From positions 124,001-188,000 of the forward strand of contig NC_003106.2 of NCBI RefSeq assembly GCF_000011205.1: a DNA stretch of 64,000 bases, in the 5' to 3' direction. Shown here piece by piece: positions 38,717 to 46,775 of the stretch. Source of the DNA: Sulfurisphaera tokodaii str. 7. GTDB taxonomy: Archaea > Thermoproteota > Thermoprotei_A > Sulfolobales > Sulfolobaceae. Position numbers and translations under genes: made by a program. The notes beneath the pieces were generated by a model. It worked only from the letters and a program-made list of their open reading frames with translations. It was not told where the DNA came from and ran no database searches. Each line of letters starts with the position of its first letter. The stretch's first letter is position 1.

Positions 38717-39506
38717 GATAGTGCCGTCATTAAGCTATTTATATTTGTATTATGAGTATTACTTATGGGTAGGAAGCCTGTAATTAGGCATGATATAGCG
38801 TGTCCCTCTTGTGGTAGTCACCACGTCGTTAAGTGTGGTAAGCCTCTTGGTAGGCAGAGGTTTCTGTGTAGGGATTGCGGTAAGTACTTTCTTGCAGACG
38901 CGGTTTATCACCACCACTCTAAGGAGGTGAGGGAGAAGGCTTTGAGGATGTATACTAATGGTATGAGTATGAGGGCTATTTCTAGGGTTCTTAACGTACC
39001 TCTGGGTACTGTTTTCACTTGGGTTAAGCGTTATGGTAAGAGGAAGTATGAGAAGCTGGTGGACTTGTGGAATAAGGCTAAAGAGTTGGTCAAGGGTAAG
39101 GTCGTTACTAAGGTTGTTGATGAGATGTGGACGTACTTGTACAGAAATACTAGGGCTTTCTACAAGTGGGTATTCAATTGTTACGTGTACACTAGGCTAG
39201 GGTTTTACCTAGTTTACTCTGTGGGTGATAGGGACGAGAATACTTTTCGTGAGGTCAAGGACTACGTGCCAGATGATGGTAGGTGGGTGAGTGATGATTA
39301 CAACGTTTACTTTTGGTTAAAAAACCACACGGTAGTCTCACCTGTTAATCCTAACGAGTCCTTTCACTCCTCACTGAGGGATAGGCTTGTCAAGAGGGCT
39401 ACGAAGGCTGTTAACAGGAGTATAAATATGGTGAAGTATTCTATAGCGCTGGTCTTGTGGGAGAGAAGGCTAATCCCAGAATTTGTAGCTTAATGACGAC
39501 ACTATC
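38717..39506 (+). mobile_element. IS1-family element inserted in the IS6-like repeat tip
   Basis: 790 bp with 22-base terminal inverted repeats: GATAGTGCCGTCATTAAGC on the left, the inverted form of GATAGTGTCGTCATTAAGC on the right. It is flanked by AGTGTGGA at 38709-38716 and 39507-39514, an 8-bp target duplication, the expected size for IS1. The duplicated target is the terminal sequence of the IS6-like element. A relic of the same kind lies at 50210-50404. Confidence 0.9.
38765..39493 (+). CDS. IS1-family transposase
   Basis: 242 residues in one frame (no frameshift is needed, unlike bacterial IS1). Zinc-finger cysteines CPSCGSHHVVKCG and CRDCG lie near 13-40, a helix-turn-helix near 62-80 (MSMRAISRVLNVPLGTVFTW), and the DDE-type residues in KVVDEMWTY, WVSDDYNVY and the NESFHSSLRDR block near residue 199. 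All catalytic positions look intact, so the element may be active. Confidence 0.92.
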   Translation: MGRKPVIRHDIACPSCGSHHVVKCGKPLGRQRFLCRDCGKYFLADAVYHHHSKEVREKALRMYTNGMSMRAISRVLNVPLGTVFTWVKRYGKRKYEKLVDLWNKAKELVKGKVVTKVVDEMWTYLYRNTRAFYKWVFNCYVYTRLGFYLVYSVGDRDENTFREVKDYVPDDGRWVSDDYNVYFWLKNHTVVSPVNPNESFHSSLRDRLVKRATKAVNRSINMVKYSIALVLWERRLIPEFVA

Positions 39507-39623
39507 AGTGTGGACAACAATTTCGTTCATTTGAAATAAATTGTATTAATTGTTTTTACTTAGATGGAGAATTCATCGTAATACTTTTTTGGTGAGCACG
39601 GGGATTTTTCTTGGGGGTGAACG

Positions 39624-40331
39624 ATGAACAACCCAACTAGATGGAGGACTCCCGTGCTCACCCAAGTTATTCTAATCCTAATGGAGTATATTAATCTTAA
39701 GCCTAGGTTTTACTCTAGTGAGGTAGTAGCTTTGGCTTTGGCTAGTTATCTCTCGGGTTTGTCTTCTTGGAGGACTTGTTTGTCTCATTCTACTTTGTTG
39801 TATTACTTGAGGAGGTTGAGTTGTGTTAGGTATGTGGTGCCGGTTAGTGGTTTTTATGCGGTGGATGAGACTAAAATTATGGTGATTAAGGGGCAGTATT
39901 ATTATGTGTGGATTGTGAGGGATGTGAAGACGGGTGCGATACCCTTCTTCATGGTGACGAGCTCTAGGAGTGGGTTGCACGTGCTGATAGTCTTGACGAA
40001 CATGAAGAATGCGGAAAAGGAGGCTGAGAAGGTGCTCAAAACGAGGATAGACAAGGTAGTATACATACACGATGGGGCAACAGTCTATAACGCATTCACT
40101 TGGCTAAACGTGGAGCACAAGAGGGTCAACGAGAGGGACTACGCAGAACAAGAGTTCAGGAGCTTAAAACATAGAATATCCTCAATGGATTTTCACTTTC
40201 CATGGAACAGTAATAGGTTCACGCTTACTAGGTGGTTATCGGTGTTCTTCCTAGCTTATAACGCGCTTTACGCCCCAGTATATTTGTTAGGCAAGGAGGT
40301 GATAATAAATGTAAATATTTCAAATGAATGA
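39624..40331 (+). CDS. IS6-family transposase
   Basis: 235 residues. DDE residues are seen in GFYAVDETKI near 74-83, YIHDGATVYNAF near 138-149 and AEQEFRSLKHR near 171-181, the spacing of IS6/IS26-type enzymes. It is intact, but its promoter region and the element left tip have been separated from the outer inverted repeat by the IS1-type insertion. Codon use is richer in G (GTG, AGG, TTG) than in neighbouring genes. Confidence 0.9.
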   Translation: MNNPTRWRTPVLTQVILILMEYINLKPRFYSSEVVALALASYLSGLSSWRTCLSHSTLLYYLRRLSCVRYVVPVSGFYAVDETKIMVIKGQYYYVWIVRDVKTGAIPFFMVTSSRSGLHVLIVLTNMKNAEKEAEKVLKTRIDKVVYIHDGATVYNAFTWLNVEHKRVNERDYAEQEFRSLKHRISSMDFHFPWNSNRFTLTRWLSVFFLAYNALYAPVYLLGKEVIINVNISNE

Positions 40332-40348
40332 AATTGTTGTCCACACTC

Positions 40349-40356
40349 CGAGTGAA
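40349..40356 (+). repeat. 8-bp target duplication of the IS6-like element, right
   Basis: CGAGTGAA, identical to 38700-38707, directly after the right end of the IS6-like element. It confirms insertion of the element followed by nesting of the second one, with no later rearrangement of the flanks. Confidence 0.85.
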
Positions 40357-40580
40357 GATAATAGTAATTTAATTTGTATTCTTTTTAAGATACACTAACT
40401 GATTCACACCTACAATACCACTTAAAAACTAATGAGAAAAGCACAAATATTTATAAGTTCCTTTTATTATGTTTAAACCTAGGTTAAATATAAATAGTAA
40501 ATCGAGAAATTATAATGGATGATTTAAGTGGCCAGGACTGATATGATGATGAAATGTTTTTATGATGAGGTGATCAAATA

Positions 40581-41234
40581 TTGTTACCTATTCTCTTATT
40601 ACTTTTACTGATAATACCTCATCATCCTTTCTTTATAGAATATAAAACAATATCTTATTTTGTATCATCTAACAGTAAATTATGTGGTTTAATCGTAGAA
40701 AATGTAACAAATATTTATAGTAATGGTACTGTAAAATTTGAATTTTACTTAATTAACTTAAATTATTCTGAATATGTAGGTCCTATAATAGAGTATGATA
40801 ATCTTTCCTCTCCTACTATACTTTACTACTTCCCGCAAGTAGGAAGTAATATTATACAAAGAGGTAGCTCTGTGTTCCAGCTAGTGGGTGAGAAAAATGG
40901 CTGTTATATTTACGAGAATACTCAACACCCAGTCTCTACGGTTTCAATAGTAACTTATTACTATGTTAATAGTAGCGGTGTCCCTTCTAAGATTATATTT
41001 CTTCAGTACGGACTTAATGGGCTTGTGAGTAATAACACATATGTACTTTATGCTAGTAATTTGATCAGTTTAAATGAAAAAATTTATTTTCCGAGCGGAC
41101 TCCACAAGGTTAACCAGGCTTTTTCTCTTAACGCATTCAAGAATGAGGTGGAAAACATTGTTTTTTCACTCATAATAGTTGGAATCCCAGTTCTTCTCTT
41201 ATTTTCTAAAAAGAAGTATAATAATAATTCCTAA
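40581..41234 (+). CDS. Secreted membrane-anchored protein, paralogue of next gene
   Basis: 217 residues from a TTG start supported by GAGGTGATC eight to sixteen bases upstream. Signal peptide (LPILLLLLLIIP), an external domain with many N-glycosylation sequons, then a C-terminal helix and KKKYNNNS tail. It aligns with the convergent gene at 41199 (LYY-x-P, (T/Q)RGSS, YVYES or YIYEN, YYVNSSGVP/MWVNSSGIA). Function unknown; probably a surface protein. Confidence 0.7.
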   Translation: MLPILLLLLLIIPHHPFFIEYKTISYFVSSNSKLCGLIVENVTNIYSNGTVKFEFYLINLNYSEYVGPIIEYDNLSSPTILYYFPQVGSNIIQRGSSVFQLVGEKNGCYIYENTQHPVSTVSIVTYYYVNSSGVPSKIIFLQYGLNGLVSNNTYVLYASNLISLNEKIYFPSGLHKVNQAFSLNAFKNEVENIVFSLIIVGIPVLLLFSKKKYNNNS

Positions 41235-41894
41235 AACACCGGCAATGAGGACATATTCTAAAAGTTTATGAGAAATAACAAGAAGTGTCCTATTTAAATT
41301 TACACTAACTACATGTGCCTCAGTAAAACCTGGAAACGTTGGTAAAGGAGTTGAAGGGTTAAAATAGTTTGACTTCCATAAGACTGCTGTAGCATTACTT
41401 ACTAGTTGAAGAGTAGCTCCTATCTGGAGCGTCTGTACTTTAACAGCAATTCCAGATGAGTTTACCCACATAAAGAATTCTATGATAACACCCTGAATAT
41501 TTGATTTACTCTCATAAACATAAAGGCCATTGCTGTAATTTACAAAACACATTTCAGAACTTCCTCTAGTTACATTTTTTCCCAACAGCGGAGGAGGAAT
41601 ATAATATAAGTTGGTGGGAAATGAAGAGTTACTGAGGGAAACTACTGGAGGTAAATAATACTTTTGACCAACGTTATATACAGTTAAATTTACTGCAATA
41701 GTATTATTAGGATATACTCCAATAATTCTCTGTAAGAGAACTTCATGAATTGTTGTTATACTCCCGTTAGGTAATGTCATAATAACTGTTTGGTTATAAG
41801 CAAAGAATGCGTTGGAAGTAAAGCTTACGCTAGCATGTAGTAATCCGGCAAACAATGGAAAAGCTAATAATAGAAAAAGTAAGAGAGATTTCAT
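41199..41894 (-). CDS. Secreted membrane-anchored protein, paralogue of previous gene
   Basis: 231 residues: signal peptide 1-23 (LLLFLLLAFPLFAGLLHA), external domain, C-terminal helix (YVLIAGVLGIIIILLF). NVTRGSSEMCFVNYSNGLYVYESKS and MWVNSSGIAVKVQTLQIG match the paralogue at 40581. The two 3' ends overlap by 36 bases, each tail helix being coded on opposite strands of the same DNA. Function unknown. Confidence 0.72.
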   Translation of the reverse strand: MKSLLLFLLLAFPLFAGLLHASVSFTSNAFFAYNQTVIMTLPNGSITTIHEVLLQRIIGVYPNNTIAVNLTVYNVGQKYYLPPVVSLSNSSFPTNLYYIPPPLLGKNVTRGSSEMCFVNYSNGLYVYESKSNIQGVIIEFFMWVNSSGIAVKVQTLQIGATLQLVSNATAVLWKSNYFNPSTPLPTFPGFTEAHVVSVNLNRTLLVISHKLLEYVLIAGVLGIIIILLFRK

Positions 41895-42093
41895 ATTTAA
41901 GAGTTTGTCCCTTAGCTATTTAAAGTTTTACGATAAGAAGTATGCTGATCACTATTAGAAAATAAAATAATGGAATTTCTATTCAATTTATCTTCTTAGA
42001 GAATGCAGTAATTTTATCTATATTGTCTATGTAAGTTTTCACAGTATTACTAGGTTTTAGTACACTAAATAAACCGATGCGATAACTTTACTC

Positions 42094-43959
42094 TTATTTT
42101 CCATATTTTTTCCATCCGGTCTCGACAATTATTCCGAACCTTTTTAAAATCTCAACTCTGGGATCGTTTTGGTCAATATCTTTCCCGAAGTTCTCGTTAA
42201 CAAATCTTCTTAATTCTTCATGGAACTTTCTGCACTCAATCCCGTCAATATTAAGTATATCCTTCATGATGCATGCTTCATCTACGCTCTTAATATTTAA
42301 TTGGAGAAGTTTTTTAGCCTCATCCCTAGATAATCCAGCTTTCATCATTTCTATTCCCTCCTTCGGTAAGCCGTATTTTACCCTTTCATAAAACTCAAGG
42401 GCTTCCTTCGCCTTTGGATGGTTTAATGCTCTTAATACTCTATAAAGAGCAAAGGCTATCCATCTGGCGTTTGAAATTACATCATCAATATCTTTTGCCG
42501 AAAGCTTTAGGCAGAGAGATGCTATATCTCCTCCATTAACCCATCTCTCAATGAGTTCTTTTCCTTCCTCACATCCCCTTAATGACTGTAGCACAGCTGG
42601 TGATGAGTATACAACGTCGAGGGGATTGAAGTCTTGTACGTTTACTGGAAAACCATTTAACGCAGATACGTCAATATAACTTAATGCCACAGCCTTTCCT
42701 AAGGGTGTTAGCCTTAACGTTTCCCTTTTCTCCACTAAGTTCTGTTTTACCAGATACTCTATAGCCGGTTTTACTTCTTTCCCCTTAAACGTGAACGATC
42801 CCTTACCTATTAACTCCTCAACTTCTTCTTCCCTCCTATTGAACCAGCTTATAACACCAAGTGTTAAGTTCTCGAGCTTAAAACTTATATCTTCACTCTT
42901 TGCCAAAAATGAGGAGAAATAAGTTTTCACTACCTTATCCATTTCCTTAATTGTCTCTGTTATAACTATTGCCATTCCTTCTTGGTCAAATCCCGGTCTT
43001 CCTGCCCTTCCGGCAATTTGCTTAAATTCTGCTACTGACAGATCTCTCCATCCTTTAAATTCTCCTTTATCATCTGAATCCGGTAATGAGATATCATAAA
43101 AGACTGTAGCGTAAACGGGTAAGTTCACTCCTTGACCCAATGCTGTTGTAGATACCAGCACCCTGACTTCGCCCTTCATAAAAGACTCTATTACTTTATC
43201 TCTAACATCATAAGGTAAGCCGGAATGATAAGGTAAGGCTGGTATTGAGAACTTTCTAAGGGTTTCGGCAAGTGTCTCTGCAGAGTTTCTACTCCTAACG
43301 AAGACTAATGCGTTCTTTCCTAAAGACAGAATATAACTTAACACGCCAAGGAGTAGGTCTAATTTGGTGTTTTTCAGCCTCCTTTTCTCAATGGGTATAA
43401 TCTTGTTGTTGTCATAGCATTTAATTATATAAGGAAATGCTATGCATTCATGAAGCGGGACTTTTCTTTTCTCCACCTTAATTAATTCCGAATTTAGCCA
43501 CTGCTTATATTCTTCCACATTACCTACTGTTGCACTTAATCCTATTATCGGGACTGAGTTCTCTTTTGCCCAAAGTACTATGTTCTCTATGCCTAACCCT
43601 CTATCACTTTCAACATTATGTATCTCGTCAATGATTATGAGGCTTATGTTTTTTAACCAACTGTAATCATGTCTAATTGCGCTATCAAATTTCTCATAAG
43701 TCGTGAGCAATGCTTCTGCAGATAAGTATCTTAAATCATCTTCATATACATCAGAATCTACGTATTTCGCTTTCCTCTTTGTCGCTCTATAAACTTCTCT
43801 CGATAGAGCTTTTAGTGGTGAAGTATAAACTACTATTCCTTTTTCCTCATTAAGTAAATACTTGGCAATATGTGTTTTGCCAGATCCGGTAGGAGCTACT
43901 ATTAGATAATTCTTACCATAAACGTAAGAGTTTTTGAATTGGGTAAATAGTTCACTCAC
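42094..43959 (-). CDS. Hel308/Ski2-like superfamily 2 helicase
   Basis: 621 residues. Motif I APTGSGKTHIA near 23-33, Ia YTSPLKALSREV, II IIIDEIHNVES near 108-118, III GLSATVGNVEE, IV ALVFVRSRNSAE, V LVSTTALGQGVNLP near 270-283, VI QIAGRAGRPGF near 315-325, then a winged-helix and ratchet-like C-terminal region. This order is that of Hel308-type DNA helicases, which act at stalled forks. It lacks the usual N-terminal Q-motif segment and is about 80-100 residues shorter than Hel308, so it may be a second, divergent family member. Confidence 0.85.
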   Translation of the reverse strand: MSELFTQFKNSYVYGKNYLIVAPTGSGKTHIAKYLLNEEKGIVVYTSPLKALSREVYRATKRKAKYVDSDVYEDDLRYLSAEALLTTYEKFDSAIRHDYSWLKNISLIIIDEIHNVESDRGLGIENIVLWAKENSVPIIGLSATVGNVEEYKQWLNSELIKVEKRKVPLHECIAFPYIIKCYDNNKIIPIEKRRLKNTKLDLLLGVLSYILSLGKNALVFVRSRNSAETLAETLRKFSIPALPYHSGLPYDVRDKVIESFMKGEVRVLVSTTALGQGVNLPVYATVFYDISLPDSDDKGEFKGWRDLSVAEFKQIAGRAGRPGFDQEGMAIVITETIKEMDKVVKTYFSSFLAKSEDISFKLENLTLGVISWFNRREEEVEELIGKGSFTFKGKEVKPAIEYLVKQNLVEKRETLRLTPLGKAVALSYIDVSALNGFPVNVQDFNPLDVVYSSPAVLQSLRGCEEGKELIERWVNGGDIASLCLKLSAKDIDDVISNARWIAFALYRVLRALNHPKAKEALEFYERVKYGLPKEGIEMMKAGLSRDEAKKLLQLNIKSVDEACIMKDILNIDGIECRKFHEELRRFVNENFGKDIDQNDPRVEILKRFGIIVETGWKKYGK

Positions 43960-44277
43960 AAAGGATATAAAGTGTAAAAGGTTATAATTGATTTACTTTC
44001 TTTACACTTATGATGGTAACGTAATGTAGAAATGGTTAAGTTTTATATTGCTTGTGACCATATGAGCAACAAGCCTCGCCCTTCACCGTAGATCCAATTT
44101 TTAAAATTAGCCTTTTTATGGTCTTTTTAATAGTAAATGCAAAGGGTAAATCATATCTGTCGATAAGAATTACATCTTTTGGCTTGCATAATTAGTTTAC
44201 TTTTAACATCTTAAGTTAAAGCTAGTCCTTTGCAGATATTATGAAAAAGACATAATGTTATCAACAAATATATAGTT

Positions 44278-44382
44278 ATGAGAATTGTTGAAGATAAGGA
44301 TGGTGAAAGGTTCCTGGAGTTCGAGAGTAAAAAGGATTTAGAGGAATTTAGAAAATGCTTATTGAGACTTATTGTAAACTAA
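44278..44382 (+). CDS. Possible 34-residue acidic protein or relic
   Basis: Frame MRIVEDKDGERFLEFESKK followed by DLEEFRKCLLRLIVN. It is charged and helical like a small antitoxin, and its end overlaps the antisense RelE-like relic. Strand and order do not fit a normal toxin-antitoxin operon, so it may be a fragment. Confidence 0.3.
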   Translation: MRIVEDKDGERFLEFESKKDLEEFRKCLLRLIVN

Positions 44383-44558
44383 ACCCAGACCGTAAATTCC
44401 TTGTAGGACTCAAATAAATAAAAATTAGTTTTTGAATCGACACTGTAAAGTATCCTTATATTAGCGGTAACCTCTATGGAAAACATGGGATTCCCATACT
44501 TATCCTTTCCTAATTTCTCTCTGTGTATTCGAACGGGTTTTACTACAAATTCCTCAAC
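44379..44558 (-). pseudogene. RelE/ParE-like toxin relic
   Basis: A 60-codon frame with no proper start. EEFVVKPVRIHREKL leads to SIEVTANIRILYSVDSKT, which corresponds to the R-x-(G)-x-x-R-I-x-Y-x-(V/I)-D core of RelE/ParE toxins. The N-terminal helices are absent and the last strand is altered. It shares EVT-x-x-IRILYS-x-DS with the second relic at 58724. Confidence 0.55.
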
Positions 44559-44912
44559 TTATCGACTATTAATATTAATATTTCTAAATTAGAAAACATC
44601 CTAACCATAACCATAAAATAAATTTAGCTAAATCCTTAGCGTCCTTAACATCCTTTATCTTAAACCTCACATTCCACTTCTCACAAACCACATTAACATA
44701 AAAAGAAAGTTAATTTAAAATGTTTTATTTTCATTTAATATCTAATTAAAAATAAAAAGTTTATAAAGAGTAAAATAATTGTTTATTCAAAGGAGGTCTT
44801 TCAAGTTTCTGTGACTTACATATCAGTAGATGGTCGAGGCTAAGTCCCTACCCTTATCATGATTGAAGGTTAAAATGAAAGTGAAGGGATAAAACGGTAG
44901 CTCTAAGTAAGG

Positions 44913-44985
44913 TAGCCGGGCTGGGATTTGAACCCAGGTCCGAGGGGCCAGAGCCCTCGATCCTTGACCACTAGACGACCCGGCT
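44913..44985 (-). tRNA. tRNA-Gln (anticodon CTG)
   Basis: The minus strand folds as a standard cloverleaf: acceptor AGCCGGG with CCCGGCT plus discriminator A, D arm around TCTAGTGGTCAAGGA, anticodon stem GAGGG with CCCTC and loop CTCTGGC (anticodon CTG), and T arm CTGGG-TTCAAAT-CCCAG. No intron and no encoded CCA. It reads CAG codons. It is surrounded on its 3' side by gene relics, in line with tRNA genes attracting insertions. Confidence 0.95.
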
Positions 44986-45194
44986 AATAATAATACTAGA
45001 AAGTAGATTTAAAAAGTGAATGGTTCTTTTTTATTGCTAACTCTTTGTATTGTAAGTTGACTCATTTATCTTGGAAGTAACATTAAACTCGCTGATAATT
45101 TAAAAGAAATAGTATTATTGAAGGATTTAACTAGTATATTATTATTATTATTTTATAAATCAAACTTTAAAATAAGTTTACATTTCTTCTTTCT

Positions 45195-45521
45195 ATGAAA
45201 GTTGTTGTTCAAATAAAGGATTTTGATAAAGTACCCCAAGCGTTAAGATCTGTTATTAATCTCTATAATGATATTAAGGATGCTGAAATAGAAGTTGTTC
45301 TTCATCAATCTGCTATAAAGGCTTTGTTGAAAGATAGTGATACTAGAAGTATTATTGAAGATCTGATTAAAAAGAACATACTTATTGTCGGATGCGAAAA
45401 TAGTATAAGGTCTCAAAATCTTTCTCACGATCAGCTTATTCCAGGGATTAAGATTGTAACTTCTGGTGTTGGTGAAATTGTTAGGAAGCAAAGTGAAGGT
45501 TGGATTTATTTAGCTTTATAA
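45195..45521 (+). CDS. DsrE-like small protein
   Basis: 108 residues: MKVVVQIKD, then a helix, AEIEVVLHQSAIKAL near 35-49, a second helix, ILIVGCENSIRSQNL near 72-86 and IKIVTSGVGEIVRKQSEGW near the end. This alternation matches DsrE-family proteins with one cysteine at the active-site loop. It may take part in sulfur-relay chemistry; no partner gene is adjacent. TATA-like sequence precedes the ATG. Confidence 0.75.
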   Translation: MKVVVQIKDFDKVPQALRSVINLYNDIKDAEIEVVLHQSAIKALLKDSDTRSIIEDLIKKNILIVGCENSIRSQNLSHDQLIPGIKIVTSGVGEIVRKQSEGWIYLAL

Positions 45522-45651
45522 TACTTTATGAATCGTTTAGTTTTTATTAAAACTAGCCGCTCTGAATTTGAAAATTGATGCTTTCTGAGAAAATTAACAG
45601 ACAATGTGTGAAGAGTGAATATTTTTTATATTCTCTCGTTTAATTTACGTT

Positions 45652-46371
45652 ATGAAACTAACCTTATCCAATTTTGATGTATTGGAAGATTTTTGGGGAA
45701 GCACAGACGGGATAAAGATGTCATTTTCCGGAAATCAGTGGTTTGTAATACCAGATTTAATCCCTTTACTTAATAAAAAAGGGTTCACCGTGTACATAGA
45801 GACTATTCCTCCCGGAATTGTTAGGAAGAGGGCTGAAGGTGAAAATCTTAAGGTTGGGAACTTAGAAATTACTTTTAAACCGGAAATTGTTTCATTACCT
45901 CCTTCTCTTTTAGAGGGATTAAAAGTTAAGAAGATGAGAGAATATGTTGAAAATGAGTTAGCTATTGTTTATTCTTCAAAAGTTAATGATTGGTGTGATT
46001 TGAAGGGAAAGAAGGTTGCTATACCTAATCCAGAAACTGAGGGGATAGGGGTTCTTTTTAAACAGTTGTATGAGGAATATTGTGGTAATTATGAAGAGTT
46101 TGCTTCTTCAGCATACTTAACCAGGGTCCATCATAGGGAAATACCTTACATGTTGTCTAAAGGTTTAATTGAGGCTGGAGTTGTCTGGAAAACTGAGGCG
46201 ACTTATTGGAAATTTAACTACGTAGTACCTACAATTAATAAGAAAGGGAGGTTGGCTTTCGCGTTACTAAGTAATGCTAGTGAGATTGCAGAGGTATTAT
46301 TTGATTATCTCTTTTCTTTAGATGTTAAGACTATTTACGAAAAATATGGTTTTAAATGGATCTCTACATAG
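45652..46371 (+). CDS. Solute-binding-like protein without signal peptide (DUF3834 type)
   Basis: 239 residues resembling the two-lobed periplasmic-binding fold of ModA/TauA-type proteins: ELAIVYSSKVNDWCDLKGKKVAIPNPETEGIG near 100-131 and a later EAGVVWKTEATYW. Unlike transport receptors it has no signal peptide or lipobox and no permease gene nearby, so it probably works inside the cell as a binding or sensing protein. From memory it is close to DUF3834. The ligand is unknown. Confidence 0.65.
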   Translation: MKLTLSNFDVLEDFWGSTDGIKMSFSGNQWFVIPDLIPLLNKKGFTVYIETIPPGIVRKRAEGENLKVGNLEITFKPEIVSLPPSLLEGLKVKKMREYVENELAIVYSSKVNDWCDLKGKKVAIPNPETEGIGVLFKQLYEEYCGNYEEFASSAYLTRVHHREIPYMLSKGLIEAGVVWKTEATYWKFNYVVPTINKKGRLAFALLSNASEIAEVLFDYLFSLDVKTIYEKYGFKWIST

Positions 46372-46775
46372 AGGATTTTGCCGAAATCTTAGCTATTTGA
46401 CCTAAAAATTTGTTACTAAATACTTTAGCGTAATTCGACTTAGTTTAATGAAACAAAGAAACTAGAAATAGAACCATTGAGAGTGTAAATTGCGGGACAT
46501 AGAATTTAATCCAGTTACCATAGAAGTTTTGCAACTCCATAGGAAAACTATATCTTTTATTTAGAGAACATAAAGTATAACAACTCATTTATTTCAATAG
46601 ATCTAGCAAATTATTTAAGAGAAGTATTAATACATCACTATAATTGTCAATGAGATAAGGTATCTTAATTTGAGCTTCATTAGTAGTACAGTAATATTTT
46701 AGAATAGACGGAAAAATTATTTAATATTTATGTATATTAAACTTCAAGAGTTTTTCAGTTCCTTGACAAAATGTT
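46372..46775. other. Intergenic region with no supported gene
   Basis: About 400 AT-rich bases between the solute-binding-like gene and the 3' end of the permease gene. A short frame near 46494-46560 (RDIEFNPVTIEVLQLHRKT) looks protein-like but has no start and is not identified. No RNA gene or repeat was found. Confidence 0.5.

Larger units (their letters stand above)
38708..40348 (+). mobile_element. IS6-family element carrying a nested IS1-family element
   Basis: Terminal inverted repeats of about 30 bases begin GAGTGTGGACAAC and end GTTGTCCACACTC, with one mismatch over the visible arm (39507-39536 against 40318-40347). The 843-bp element is split after its ninth base by a 790-bp IS1-type element plus an 8-bp duplication. 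Flanks carry the 8-bp repeat CGAGTGAA. The transposase gene at 39624 is intact. From memory it resembles the Sulfolobus elements ISC735/ISC774 in size. Confidence 0.88.
43960..44912. other. Degenerate interval before tRNA-Gln
   Basis: Nearly 1 kb without an intact gene of normal size. It holds a TnpB-type right-end-like motif (AAGCCTCGCCCTTCA near 44071-44085), a 34-residue frame, a RelE-like relic, and a minus-strand frame near 44585-44700 (CEKWNVRFKIKDVKDAKDLA) that looks like a protein fragment but is not identified. The pattern is of repeated insertion and decay next to a tRNA gene. Confidence 0.55.

Noticed and set aside
39678-40070. Minus-strand frame of 130 codons rich in His and Arg
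   Set aside because: Antisense of the IS6-family transposase, whose DDE residues are intact on the plus strand.
40520-40580. CTGA and several ATGATGA motifs suggesting a second C/D box RNA
   Set aside because: The order of boxes is wrong, no terminal stem forms, and the stretch includes the ribosome-binding site of the next gene.
44585-44700. Minus-strand fragment with CEKWNVRFKIKDVKDAKDLA
   Set aside because: It looks like a piece of a real protein, but too little is left to name it; mentioned only in the interval description.
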